From the NCBI RefSeq assembly GCF_042219825.1, contig NZ_JBHJHQ010000004.1:588079-652078 (forward strand): a DNA stretch of 64,000 bases. Reading direction: 5' to 3'. Positions 45,826 to 54,761 of the stretch are shown piece after piece. The notes beneath the pieces are model-generated. The model saw nothing but the letters and a program-made list of their open reading frames with translations, was not told the origin of the DNA and made no database searches. The position numbers and the translations under genes were made by a program. This DNA is from JBHJHP01 sp042219825 (lineage in GTDB: Bacteria; Bacteroidota; Bacteroidia; Bacteroidales; UBA5342). Position 1 is the stretch's first letter. Each line of letters begins with the position of its first letter.

Positions 45826-46854
45826 ATGAAACTTCGTAACGTAATTTTATTTTTTACTGCTACAATACTGATCAGCAGTTGTATCCCGTTGAAATCATTC
45901 AAGGACATGGAAGAGCAGAACAAAAACTTTGCTGCTCAAAACAGTCGTTTGAACCGTGAAAACAGGGAAATGACTGTAGCCAATAAAGAACTGAATGCTC
46001 AGAATGCCAGTCTGACAAATGAAGTGGATCTGCTGGTCGCTGATACATTGCGATTAGCTAAAAATGTTCACGATCTGCAATACAGCCTGGATCAGAGCAG
46101 GAAACAATATGATGACCTGATTAGCGCGTATGAGTCGTCCTCATCAGGAAATACTGCCGAAATGACCCAGTTACTGAAACAGTTGCAAAATTTGCAGAAC
46201 GATCTTCAGGCTAGGGAAGATGCATTGAATTCCACACAGCAGGCGCTTTCTGAAAAGCGGAAGAACCTTGAAAATGCGGTGGCTAATCTGGAACAGGCTC
46301 AGAAAGATATTGAAGCCAGAAATGCGCGTATTCTTGAAATGGAGCGCATTCTGCATCAGAAGGATTCTATCATGAACAGTCTGCAGAGTAGAGTCATGGA
46401 AGCATTAAAGGGCTACCACGGTAAAGGTCTTCAGGTACACATGAAAGATGGATTGTTATACGTGTCCCTCGATGAAAAACTGTTATTCCAGTCAGGTAAG
46501 TGGGATGTGGATCCAAATGGTGTGGCAGCTTTGAATAAGCTTGCAGAAGTGTTGGCAAATAATCCTGACATCAGGGTGATGATTGAAGGCCATACTGATG
46601 ATGTACCATATAACGGAACAGGACAGATTTTGGATAACTGGGACCTGAGTGTGAAACGAGCTACTGCCATTGTTCGTATCCTGCTTAAAAATCCTGGTAT
46701 TGATCCTAAAAATATAACTGCTGCAGGGCGCAGTAAATATGTACCACTTGATTCGGCCAACACTCCTGAAGCCCGTCAGAAAAACAGACGCACCGAGATT
46801 ATACTTACCCCAAATCTGGATGAGCTGATGAAGGTGATTGGAAATGTAGAATAA
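45826..46854 (+). CDS. OmpA-family lipoprotein with coiled coil
   Basis: 342 residues. Lipobox LISSC near residue 19 anchors it in a membrane; residues about 28-195 are a long coiled coil (repeated Asn/Leu/Glu heptads, EEQNKNFAAQNSRLNRENREM); the C-terminal 130 residues form an OmpA domain with peptidoglycan-binding motif MIEGHTDDVPYNG, NWDLSVKRATAIVRIL and AAGRSKYVPLDSANTPEARQKNRRTEI. It should tether the outer membrane to peptidoglycan. The following GSCFA gene overlaps its stop by one base. Confidence 0.92.
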   Translation: MKLRNVILFFTATILISSCIPLKSFKDMEEQNKNFAAQNSRLNRENREMTVANKELNAQNASLTNEVDLLVADTLRLAKNVHDLQYSLDQSRKQYDDLISAYESSSSGNTAEMTQLLKQLQNLQNDLQAREDALNSTQQALSEKRKNLENAVANLEQAQKDIEARNARILEMERILHQKDSIMNSLQSRVMEALKGYHGKGLQVHMKDGLLYVSLDEKLLFQSGKWDVDPNGVAALNKLAEVLANNPDIRVMIEGHTDDVPYNGTGQILDNWDLSVKRATAIVRILLKNPGIDPKNITAAGRSKYVPLDSANTPEARQKNRRTEIILTPNLDELMKVIGNVE

Positions 46855-47843
46855 TGGAACTGCTCACAAAAGTCACCATTCCTGAGCCGTTTCAGCGGCT
46901 TGAACATTATCATCCGGTAATGTTTATGGGATCATGCTTTGCAACCAGTGTGGGTGAACGTTTTGTGAAAAGTAAGTTTCCTTCCGTTATTAATCCGTTT
47001 GGTGTTATATATAATCCGTATTCTGTTGCGAGTGCTCTTGGGTTCATGATTTCCGACGATCCGCTACCAGAATCCGCATTGATTGAACACGATGGGATGT
47101 GGCACAGTTTTTACCATCACAGTATATTTTCTGCTGAAACCAAAGAAGCCTGCCTGCAAAAAACAGAGGAAAAGCGCCTGAGGGCATCGGAGTTTCTTAA
47201 AAGCGCAGAATGCTTATTCATAACCTTTGGAACATCGTGGGTATTTGAACATCAGCAAACCGGATTGGTGGTTTCAAACTGCCACAAAATTCCCGCATCA
47301 CAATTTAACCGCTATCGCTTGAACCAGGAAGAAATAGTGGCTCAGTACAAGGATTTGTTGGTAAAACTTAATGTGTTTAATCCGGCATTAAAAGTGGTGT
47401 TTACTGTTAGTCCGGTTCGCCACTGGAAAGATGGGGCACATGGGAATCAACTCAGTAAAGCAGTTTTGTTACTGGCTGTAGAACAACTTTGCGAATGGTT
47501 CGATTCGGCAAGTTATTTTCCGTCATACGAGCTGGTGATGGATGAACTGAGGGATTACAGGTTTTATGCATCCGATATGCTGCATATGAACGATCAAACC
47601 GTGGAATATATCTGGCAACGTTTTTCTGATAAGTGGCTGAGCCGCGATGCTCGACAGGTGGTGAAAAAGGTTGAAGAGATTGTTAAAGCCGTTGAACACA
47701 AACCATTTAATCCTAACAGTGAAACTTATATAACGTTTCTGGAAAATGTGTTACAAAAGGCACACGATCTGGAAAACCATTTTCCGCATCTTGATTTTTA
47801 CGCAGAAAAACGTATCTTGAACGAACGTTTATCACAGGCATGA
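46854..47843 (+). CDS. GSCFA-domain protein (SGNH hydrolase-like)
   Basis: 329 residues. The motif that names the family appears as MGSCFATSVGERF (about residues 23-35), followed by NPFGVIYNPYSVA, FITFGTSWVFEH, VVFTVSPVRHWKDG and DMLHMNDQTVEYIW with the probable catalytic His. The fold is SGNH-esterase-like; substrates are not known. It overlaps the OmpA gene by one base and the MurF-Alr gene by 4 bp (ATGA), placing it in a cell-wall operon, which favours a role on cell-wall or surface glycans. Confidence 0.88.
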   Translation: MELLTKVTIPEPFQRLEHYHPVMFMGSCFATSVGERFVKSKFPSVINPFGVIYNPYSVASALGFMISDDPLPESALIEHDGMWHSFYHHSIFSAETKEACLQKTEEKRLRASEFLKSAECLFITFGTSWVFEHQQTGLVVSNCHKIPASQFNRYRLNQEEIVAQYKDLLVKLNVFNPALKVVFTVSPVRHWKDGAHGNQLSKAVLLLAVEQLCEWFDSASYFPSYELVMDELRDYRFYASDMLHMNDQTVEYIWQRFSDKWLSRDARQVVKKVEEIVKAVEHKPFNPNSETYITFLENVLQKAHDLENHFPHLDFYAEKRILNERLSQA

Positions 47844-50281
47844 TCAACCTTTCAATAAAAGATATTGCACAAATTACAGGTGGTGAAATTTATGGAGATG
47901 CTGCTGCCAAGGTTACCTCAGTTCTTACGGACAGCAGGATTGTAAGTAATACAGCCGGTGCACTGTTTTTTGCCTTGAAAACCAGCAAAAATAACGGACA
48001 TAAATATCTTCCGGATCTGTTGGAAAAAGGAGTGACTTTGTTCGTTGTTTCTGAAAAGCCATTAGTTAAGAATATTACATATTTGTTGGTGGAGGATACC
48101 CTGAAAGCTTTACAGGATATCGCTTTATATCAGCGAAAACAACTTCATGGAAAGGTTATCGCCATAACCGGAAGCAACGGTAAAACGGTGGTAAAAGAAT
48201 GGCTGTTCCAGCTGTTGAGCACAAAATATAACGTGTACAGATCACCAAGAAGTTATAACTCCCAGCTTGGAGTGGCGCTTTCGCTTATCAATGCGGAACA
48301 GGGGAGCGATATTAACATTATTGAAGCAGGTATTTCTCAGCCTGGTGAGATGGAGCGGCTGGAAGAAATTATTGCGCCCGATGTGGCAGTGCTTACGAAT
48401 ATTGGCGAGCCGCACCAGGAAAATTTTGGATCTTATGAAGAGAAAACCCGTGAGAAACTGGTGCTTTTCAGACATGCGGAAGTAAAGGTTGTACCTGCCG
48501 ATGGTGTGCCGCTTCAGAAGTTGTTGCTTAATAATTTTACAGGGTATTATGCATGGTCTTATCACAGTAGTTACGGAGCTTCTGTTTCGGTTCGGACCAT
48601 AGATAGCAAGTCGGTTTTAAACTTTAAAGGCAGGCTTAATCACGAAATTGTAATTCCTTATACAGACAAGGCATCTATTGAAAATGCCATCACATGTTTT
48701 TTTACGATTCACGCTTCCGGCTATGACCCGAAGGAGTTCAATGATGCATTTTTACGTCTTGAACCGGTAGCTATGCGTATGGAGTTGAAACAGGGGGTTA
48801 ACAATTCTATCCTGATTAACGATTCTTATAATTCAGATATTGGATCGCTGGCCATTGCTTTGGATTTTCTGCTGCAACAGGCTGGGAGTGGAAATCGCCT
48901 TAAAAGGGTGATCCTGTCTGATATTATTCAGTCAGGTAAGCAACCGGAAGATTTGTATGATGAGGTCAATAAGTTATTGGTTGAGAAAGGCATAGACCTG
49001 TTGATTGGTGTGGGAGAATCCATTTCGGATCATTCCGGATTATTTTCGATTCCAGGCCATTTTTATAAATCTACCGGAGACTTTCTCAAAGATATTGAAC
49101 AGTACCAGTTTAGTGGTGAGGCCATTCTTATTAAAGGTGCCAGACGTTTTGAATTTGAGACCGTGGCGGAGCATCTGGCTTATAAAGTACATAAGACAAC
49201 ACTGGAAATCAACCTGAACCGCCTTGTTCAGAATATTACTGTTTTCAAACGATTATTAAAACCGGAGACAAGGATAATGGCTATGGTTAAAGCCTTTGCA
49301 TATGGTTCCGGTTCGTTTGAGGTAGCACGTCACCTACAATTCCATGGTGTTAATTACCTGGCTGTTGCCGTTGCTGATGAAGGCGTGGAATTGCGAAACG
49401 CAGGAGTTACATTACCTATTGTGGTTATGGCGCCTGAAATGCAAAGTCTTGATATACTTTTTAAATACCATCTGGAACCCGAAGTGTATTCTTTCGAAAT
49501 TCTGGAAACTCTGATCAATGAGGCAAAAGCATTAGGCGAAATGAATTATCCTGTTCATGTTAAGCTGGATACCGGGATGCACAGGATGGGGTTTTTACCG
49601 GAAGATATTGAAAAACTGATTAGTATATTAAACGAACAGAGTTATATAAAAGTACATTCCGTTTTCAGTCATTTGGCTGCTGCAGATGAACCCGATAAGG
49701 ACGCTTTTACGTTGGAACAAATTAATTTGTTTAAACAATATTCAGAGAAAATAGAAGATGGTATTGGTTACGGATTCTTAAAGCATATTTTGAATTCTGC
49801 TGGTACAGAACGATTTTTTGAATATCAGTTCGATATGGTAAGACTCGGGATCGGAATGTATGGTGTAACTGCAGCCGGAAATGATGAGCTGAAGCCGGTT
49901 GGAACTTTTAAAACCATGGTATCTGCGGTAAAAGCCGTTCCCAAAACTGAAACAGTTGGGTACGGAAGAAAAGGCGTTCTGTCTCGCGATTCAGAAATTG
50001 CGGTTATTCCGGTTGGTTATGCTGATGGTCTGGCACGTTTGCTTGGGAATGGGAGAGGATATGCGGTCATTAACGGGAATAAGGTTCCGTATGTAGGCAA
50101 TATTTGTATGGATTTAAGCATGTTGGATGTTACCGGACTCAACGTAAAACCAGGTGATGAAGTCATTCTTTTTGGTGATGATCCGCATATTAATACGGTG
50201 GCAGACTGGATGCAAACCATACCTTATGAAGTGATTACCAGTATTTCGCAGCGCGTTAAACGTGTCTTTACCAGAGAATAA
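47840..50281 (+). CDS. Bifunctional MurF ligase / alanine racemase
   Basis: 813 residues. The N-terminal half is a MurF-type Mur ligase (AITGSNGKTVVKEWL P-loop, RSPRSYNSQLGVALSL, EAGISQPGEM, LINDSYNSD) that adds D-Ala-D-Ala to the UDP-MurNAc-tripeptide; the C-terminal half (from about residue 450) is a PLP-dependent alanine racemase (MVKAFAYGSGSFEVA with the PLP lysine, LDTGMHRMGF, VGYGRKG, IPVGYADGL, GNICMDLSMLDVT) that supplies D-alanine. This fusion is characteristic of Bacteroidota. Overlaps the GSCFA gene by 4 bp. Confidence 0.95.
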   Translation: MINLSIKDIAQITGGEIYGDAAAKVTSVLTDSRIVSNTAGALFFALKTSKNNGHKYLPDLLEKGVTLFVVSEKPLVKNITYLLVEDTLKALQDIALYQRKQLHGKVIAITGSNGKTVVKEWLFQLLSTKYNVYRSPRSYNSQLGVALSLINAEQGSDINIIEAGISQPGEMERLEEIIAPDVAVLTNIGEPHQENFGSYEEKTREKLVLFRHAEVKVVPADGVPLQKLLLNNFTGYYAWSYHSSYGASVSVRTIDSKSVLNFKGRLNHEIVIPYTDKASIENAITCFFTIHASGYDPKEFNDAFLRLEPVAMRMELKQGVNNSILINDSYNSDIGSLAIALDFLLQQAGSGNRLKRVILSDIIQSGKQPEDLYDEVNKLLVEKGIDLLIGVGESISDHSGLFSIPGHFYKSTGDFLKDIEQYQFSGEAILIKGARRFEFETVAEHLAYKVHKTTLEINLNRLVQNITVFKRLLKPETRIMAMVKAFAYGSGSFEVARHLQFHGVNYLAVAVADEGVELRNAGVTLPIVVMAPEMQSLDILFKYHLEPEVYSFEILETLINEAKALGEMNYPVHVKLDTGMHRMGFLPEDIEKLISILNEQSYIKVHSVFSHLAAADEPDKDAFTLEQINLFKQYSEKIEDGIGYGFLKHILNSAGTERFFEYQFDMVRLGIGMYGVTAAGNDELKPVGTFKTMVSAVKAVPKTETVGYGRKGVLSRDSEIAVIPVGYADGLARLLGNGRGYAVINGNKVPYVGNICMDLSMLDVTGLNVKPGDEVILFGDDPHINTVADWMQTIPYEVITSISQRVKRVFTRE

Positions 50282-50308
50282 ATTTCCAGTGAATCATATA
50301 ATCCAGTG

Positions 50309-50337
50309 TCTTGTTTCTTTAATCTTAAGTCTTAAAA
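50309..50337 (-). repeat. Partial intergenic repeat, copy 4
   Basis: Downstream of the MurF-Alr gene. The reverse complement of this stretch consists of 'taagacttaagattaaagaaacaagac'-type words and resembles the first module of the composite repeats at 1111, 36723 and 45607; the 'acttacaact' module is missing. It is degenerate, so the assignment is tentative. Confidence 0.35.
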
Positions 50338-50345
50338 AATAAACT

Positions 50346-50376
50346 GTTGCAGGTTCAAATAATAAGCTTACCTTTG
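50346..50376 (+). promoter_or_regulatory. Promoter of the DEAD-box helicase gene
   Basis: TTG (50347-50349), 19-nt spacer and TACCTTTG (50369-50376). Predicted start about 50383, giving a leader of roughly 100 nt. In that leader AAATTTCAGG (50383-50392) can pair with CCTGAGATTT (50426-50435), nine of ten Watson-Crick plus one wobble. Confidence 0.55.
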
Positions 50377-50482
50377 CGGCTCAAATTTCAGGGGTGATCA
50401 TCGTATAGAGTTCAATGTTGAAGCGCCTGAGATTTAATCCATTCCGCAGTCTTAGAGAAGGCTGTTTAATTCAAAAATATAT

Positions 50483-52129
50483 ATGACATTTTTAGAATCG
50501 GGGCTGGAGCCAAATGTTCTACGTGCGATTGAAGAACTTGGTTTTGTTACCCCAACGCCTATTCAGGCAAAGACGATCCCGCATCTGTTAAACTCGGATC
50601 AGGATATTGTAGCATTGGCCCAGACCGGTACCGGTAAGACCGCCGCTTTTGGTTTGCCGATTATTCATTTGGTTCATACAGAACTAAAAACCGTTCAGGC
50701 ACTTATTCTGTGCCCTACACGCGAATTATGTATTCAGATTGCCAGTGATATGGCGAATTTTTCAAAGTATGTTCCGGGACTTGATATTGTATCGGTTTAC
50801 GGAGGTGCACCAATCGGTCCGCAAATAAAATCAATTAAAAGTGGAGCCCAGATTGTGGTAGGAACTCCCGGACGTACCCTTGATCTGATTAACCGAGGTG
50901 TGTTGAAAGTAGATATTATTCAATGGGTGGTTTTCGACGAAGCTGACGAAATGCTCAACATGGGCTTCAAGGAAGATCTGGATGAGATATTAAAAACCAC
51001 TCCTCCTGAAAAACAAACTTTATTGTTTTCTGCCACAATGCCTGTCGAGATCAGTCGGATCGCAAAGAAATATATGACAGATGCCATTGAATTCTCTGTT
51101 GGCAAGAAAAATGCAGGAGCTGAAAATGTGATCCATGAGTATTACATGGTTCATGCCCGTGACCGCTATGCTGCGTTAAAACGGATTGCAGATATGAATC
51201 CTAAAATTTACGGGATTGTTTTTTGCCGCACCCGTCAGGAAACAAAAGATGTAGCAGATCATTTGATCAACGATGGATATAATGCCGATGCGTTGCATGG
51301 GGATTTATCTCAACCACAGCGCGACCTCGTTATGAATAAATTCAGACAGGGACATCTGCACATGCTGGTTGCTACCGATGTGGCAGCGCGTGGATTGGAT
51401 GTAAACGATCTGACTCATGTGATCAACTATAATTTACCGGATGATCCTGAAGTATATGTTCATCGTAGTGGTAGAACAGGAAGAGCAGGGAAGAACGGGG
51501 TTTCAGTTTCTATCATTCATACCCGTGAGAAAGGAAAGATTAAACAGATAGAGCGCATCCTGAATAAGCAGATGGAGCATAAAATGGTACCGGGTGGTCG
51601 GGCCATTTGCGAAAAGCAACTGTTCAATCTGGTTGATACTGTAGAAAATATTACAGTTGACGATCAGCAGATAGACAAATATCTTCCTGTAGTGTATAAA
51701 AAACTGGAGTGGTTAAGTCGTGAAGATCTGATCAAACGCTTTCTTTCTGTGGAGTTCAACCGTTTTCTGGAGTACTATAAAAATGCTCCGGATTTGAATG
51801 CGGGTGTAAAGGAGGAGAGAAGTGAAGGTGGAAAGAGTGAGAGAAGAAGAGGGAAAGGAGCCAAAGGAGGTAAGCGGAGCAGTTCCAATATGTCGCGTTT
51901 ATTTCTTAATGTGGGGGCTATTGATAAGCTGAATCCTGCAAAGCTGATTGGTATGATCAATGATTTTACCCAGGTACGTAATATCGAAATCGGCGAAATA
52001 GATATTAAAAAGAAATATGCCTTTTTTGAAGTGGATAATAAATTTGAAGCAACAGTTATTAAATCGTTCAAACGTCAGAGCGTAAATGGCAGAAAACTGA
52101 ACGTGGAGGTAGCACAGAAAATAAGATAG
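50483..52129 (+). CDS. DEAD-box RNA helicase with DbpA-type RNA-binding domain
   Basis: 548 residues. All helicase motifs are seen: Q motif region (TPTPIQAKTIP), AQTGTGKT, PTRELCIQIA, TPGRTLDL, DEAD, SAT, then ARGLDV and HRSGRTGRAGKNG of the second RecA domain. A basic linker (ERSEGGKSERRRGKGAKGGKR) leads to a DbpA/CsdA RNA-binding domain (SRLFLNVGAIDKLNPAKLIGMIND). It likely acts in ribosome assembly and mRNA unwinding, often raised in the cold; the structured leader upstream would fit such control. Confidence 0.94.
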   Translation: MTFLESGLEPNVLRAIEELGFVTPTPIQAKTIPHLLNSDQDIVALAQTGTGKTAAFGLPIIHLVHTELKTVQALILCPTRELCIQIASDMANFSKYVPGLDIVSVYGGAPIGPQIKSIKSGAQIVVGTPGRTLDLINRGVLKVDIIQWVVFDEADEMLNMGFKEDLDEILKTTPPEKQTLLFSATMPVEISRIAKKYMTDAIEFSVGKKNAGAENVIHEYYMVHARDRYAALKRIADMNPKIYGIVFCRTRQETKDVADHLINDGYNADALHGDLSQPQRDLVMNKFRQGHLHMLVATDVAARGLDVNDLTHVINYNLPDDPEVYVHRSGRTGRAGKNGVSVSIIHTREKGKIKQIERILNKQMEHKMVPGGRAICEKQLFNLVDTVENITVDDQQIDKYLPVVYKKLEWLSREDLIKRFLSVEFNRFLEYYKNAPDLNAGVKEERSEGGKSERRRGKGAKGGKRSSSNMSRLFLNVGAIDKLNPAKLIGMINDFTQVRNIEIGEIDIKKKYAFFEVDNKFEATVIKSFKRQSVNGRKLNVEVAQKIR

Positions 52130-52147
52130 GTTCAGTCCTTATAAAGC

Positions 52148-52178
52148 AAAAATCCTCGTTTTTTAACGGGGATTTTTT
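52148..52178. terminator. Bidirectional intrinsic terminator
   Basis: Stem AAAATCCTCGTT / AACGGGGATTTT (52149-52160 and 52165-52176, one G-U pair) with a TTTT loop and flanking T/A runs, between the helicase stop and the convergent transporter stop. The A-run on one side and T-run on the other let it work for both genes. Confidence 0.88.
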
Positions 52179-52183
52179 GTTTA

Positions 52184-53143
52184 CTATATTTCCCTCTTTC
52201 CATGCCTTGATGCAATAAAACTGATAATCAGCAACTGAACAGGATGAAACAACATGATGGGTAATAAAAAGATGCCGGTTGAAGCCGAATTCTGAAACAG
52301 AATTTTTGCAAATACGGTACCGTGAACCAACGATTTTTTTGTGCCGCTAAACTGGGCTGTAATCGTGTCTTCCAAATTGAAATGTAGCAGTTTGGATATA
52401 AAACCAGTGAGAAAAAAGATGCCAAAGAAGAGTACTATGACAGCTCCCATAATGAGTAAAAGATCATAAGCATTAATGGAACTGAAAACATTATTTTCAA
52501 AGGATTCCGAGAAGCTTTTATAAATGATCAGCAGAATAACAGATTTATCAAATAATGTGAGGTATCTTGAATGCTTGCGTGCAAATTTCCCCCAGAACCG
52601 GTGGAGGGCGAGCCCCAATGCAACAGGAAGCAGGATTTGTGTAATAAGTCTGATATAAATTTCTCCAAGATTGAAGTCAACGGAGGATTGTTGCATGAAC
52701 AGCCCCATCCACAAAGGTGTGATCACAATTCCAATAAGGCCGGAAATGCTGGCATTAAAAATAGCTGCAGGAATATTTCCCCTGGCTATGGATACCATTA
52801 CCACAGAAGATGAAACGGTTGATGGCAATGCACCTAAAAACAAAAATGCAAGCCAGATGGTATGTCCGTTTTCTGTAGTGATAAACGGATAAAACAGCAG
52901 AACAACCAGAGGAAAAATAAGGAAGGTAGTAAGTTGAACCAGAATATGCAGTTTCCAGTTTCGCAGTCCGGTTTTAATTTGATGTGGGCTTAGCTTAAGT
53001 CCGTAAAAAAAGAAGATCAGAGAAATACCAATGCTGGCAATAAGGTTGAGTGGAATGCCACTGTTGGGACTGGCAGGTTGTGGAAAGAACCAGGCCAGCA
53101 CAATGACAACTAAGATTGCCAATATGAATTTGTCAATTTTCAT
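52184..53143 (-). CDS. Bile acid:sodium symporter family transporter
   Basis: 319 residues from the ATG at 53143 (MKIDKFILAILVV); the longer reading to 53185 would start upstream of the predicted transcript start. About nine to ten membrane segments; marks include ISLIFFFYGLKLSP, TTFLIFPLVVLL, LGALPSTVSSSVVMVSIARGN and FSGTKKSLVHGTVFA, as in the SBF-like (YfeH-type) subgroup. The natural substrate is probably an organic anion moved with sodium, but this is family inference. Confidence 0.87.
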   Translation of the reverse strand: MKIDKFILAILVVIVLAWFFPQPASPNSGIPLNLIASIGISLIFFFYGLKLSPHQIKTGLRNWKLHILVQLTTFLIFPLVVLLFYPFITTENGHTIWLAFLFLGALPSTVSSSVVMVSIARGNIPAAIFNASISGLIGIVITPLWMGLFMQQSSVDFNLGEIYIRLITQILLPVALGLALHRFWGKFARKHSRYLTLFDKSVILLIIYKSFSESFENNVFSSINAYDLLLIMGAVIVLFFGIFFLTGFISKLLHFNLEDTITAQFSGTKKSLVHGTVFAKILFQNSASTGIFLLPIMLFHPVQLLIISFIASRHGKREI

Positions 53144-53172
53144 GAAAATATCCGACGCTTTGTTTGTGGTCA

Positions 53173-53180
53173 AATATACT
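53173..53180 (-). promoter_or_regulatory. Candidate -7 box of the symporter gene
   Basis: TATATTTG on the minus strand, matching TAnnTTTG; the predicted start near 53166 leaves a 23-nt leader before the ATG at 53143 and argues against the longer start. A clear -33 element was not found. Confidence 0.4.
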
Positions 53181-53379
53181 ACCAATTAAAGGATTTGAAA
53201 AAAGAAGATATTTTGACTTTTAAGGGATGTATATTTTATAAAGGTGTGATAAGTCAAAACGCTAAACGGAGATATGAATTCAAGAAGATATCATATGTAG
53301 AACACATCCATCATTTATGAAGATCAGTTAATTGTTAACACACATGTTGATTACGTTTGCACGTATAAAGCCTTTAAAA

Positions 53380-53955
53380 CTAGTATTTTTTAGTGCTGCT
53401 TAATTTAATCAAACGAATACTGTTTTTATCAATGTGAGTAAATGTTCCCGTAATGCTCTTTTTGTTTGTAATATCATCGTTGAGTTTATCGTACAGATCT
53501 CCACACTCTATTTTAGTTGAATGCAGCAGTGTAAATTCAGAGTTTTCATTTTTAACAACCAAAGATTCAAAACCATTACTATATTCGATAGTAAGCTCAA
53601 TATCAAAAGTGGTCTCTTCTGGTACTTTTGTCTTTGAAATTATTCTTTCCAGGGTATAAGTAACTGCTGGAGCATCTATGGGAGGGTCTTCAATATATTT
53701 TTTTTGAACCTTTATATTGTAAATATAACCTAACTCATAATCAAAACCATGAATATTCTGAGCGAATCCTTTCCAAATCCCGGTCCCGATTTCATCTTCT
53801 TCTTCGACCCAATAGGATAATCCGTAAAATAGCTCCTGGAAATTTGCCGGTTGCTGGTAATGGTTTATACGCAAATTAACAATTTCAGTTGTGTCATCTT
53901 TCTCACAAGCTGTTAAAAGAATAGCTAAAAATAAAATAAATGGTAATTTTCTCAT
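53380..53955 (-). CDS. DUF4377-like lipoprotein
   Basis: 191 residues from the ATG at 53955 (MRKLPFILFLAILLTACEKDD), a clear lipoprotein signal. Residues about 25-110 resemble DUF4377: VNLRINHYQQP, GIWKGFAQNIHGFDYELGYIYNIKVQ, then DPPIDAPAVTYTLERIISKTKV. The last 80 residues form a second beta-rich part that I do not recognise. Function unknown. The gene begins an AT-rich stretch in which every gene lies on the minus strand; 104 bp separate it from the lipoprotein operon upstream. Confidence 0.72.
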   Translation of the reverse strand: MRKLPFILFLAILLTACEKDDTTEIVNLRINHYQQPANFQELFYGLSYWVEEEDEIGTGIWKGFAQNIHGFDYELGYIYNIKVQKKYIEDPPIDAPAVTYTLERIISKTKVPEETTFDIELTIEYSNGFESLVVKNENSEFTLLHSTKIECGDLYDKLNDDITNKKSITGTFTHIDKNSIRLIKLSSTKKY

Positions 53956-54059
53956 TGTAACTGATTTTTTATATGCATAATGAGGGTATTCATTATAACT
54001 TGGTTGCATCAAAGAGAATGTTTTGTGCAAAGAGAAGAGGAGCGGAAGACCTTATCGCG

Positions 54060-54761
54060 TTATTCCGATAAATTAATTTTTATATATTCGGTTTGCTTTT
54101 TTAAAGTACCTCCTTCAGATTTGATGTAATCAAAAGCATTCTGACAACCTATAGCAATGTATATAAACTGTGTTTGTTCAGGCAAGTTTAAAGTGTATAG
54201 CATTTCTTGAAATTGGCATAAGAATTTTGATTCCTCCGGTTCATCACATGTTTTTATCCACTGATAGTTTAAATTGCCAGAGCTTTCCGTATAATATATT
54301 AATACCAAATCAAACGGTGTTTGACTTTCAGCATTTCCTGAAATATGAATATAATTCCCATCTTTTGTAACTGAAACACTATCAAGGACCACGTTAACAT
54401 CAACTGGTTTACACAAAAGTGCAGAATTAATAACAATCGGTACTTCTCCACCAAGTATTAGCTGGTTCTTTAAATGATAAGTTCCTAGCCCGTCTTTTTC
54501 GAAAATAATATGTTGGTACCCGATTGGAACAGACATATTAAAATAGCCATCCTGGTTTGTTCTATTAATATAATCTTTTGCATTGTTAACGGTTATTTTA
54601 ACATCTGAAGGATCAATTTTTTGTCCATACTCATCCAAGCATTCAACGTATCCGACAATATTTCCTGATTCAAATTCAGGTACATTTTCAATTGTATGTG
54701 TACAAGCTGAAATTCCTGTCAGGAATATGCATATTTTTATTAAGCGAAATTTAATAAACAT
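54060..54761 (-). CDS. Lipoprotein with carboxypeptidase-regulatory-like domain
   Basis: 233 residues from the ATG at 54761, which overlaps the upstream gene's end by 11 bp. Lipobox GISAC follows a hydrophobic segment. The N-terminal mature domain (GNIVGYVECLDEYGQKIDPSDVKITVNN...NQDGYFNMSVPIGYQHIIFEKDGLGTY split by short spacers) is a peptidase-regulatory-like beta sandwich; the C-terminal part is unrecognised with a few cysteines. Last gene of a three-lipoprotein operon. Confidence 0.7.
   Translation of the reverse strand: MFIKFRLIKICIFLTGISACTHTIENVPEFESGNIVGYVECLDEYGQKIDPSDVKITVNNAKDYINRTNQDGYFNMSVPIGYQHIIFEKDGLGTYHLKNQLILGGEVPIVINSALLCKPVDVNVVLDSVSVTKDGNYIHISGNAESQTPFDLVLIYYTESSGNLNYQWIKTCDEPEESKFLCQFQEMLYTLNLPEQTQFIYIAIGCQNAFDYIKSEGGTLKKQTEYIKINLSE

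Noticed and set aside
50340..50482. Helicase leader considered as a tRNA or riboswitch
   Set aside because: No cloverleaf or T-loop signature and no known riboswitch core; only a simple stem is visible.
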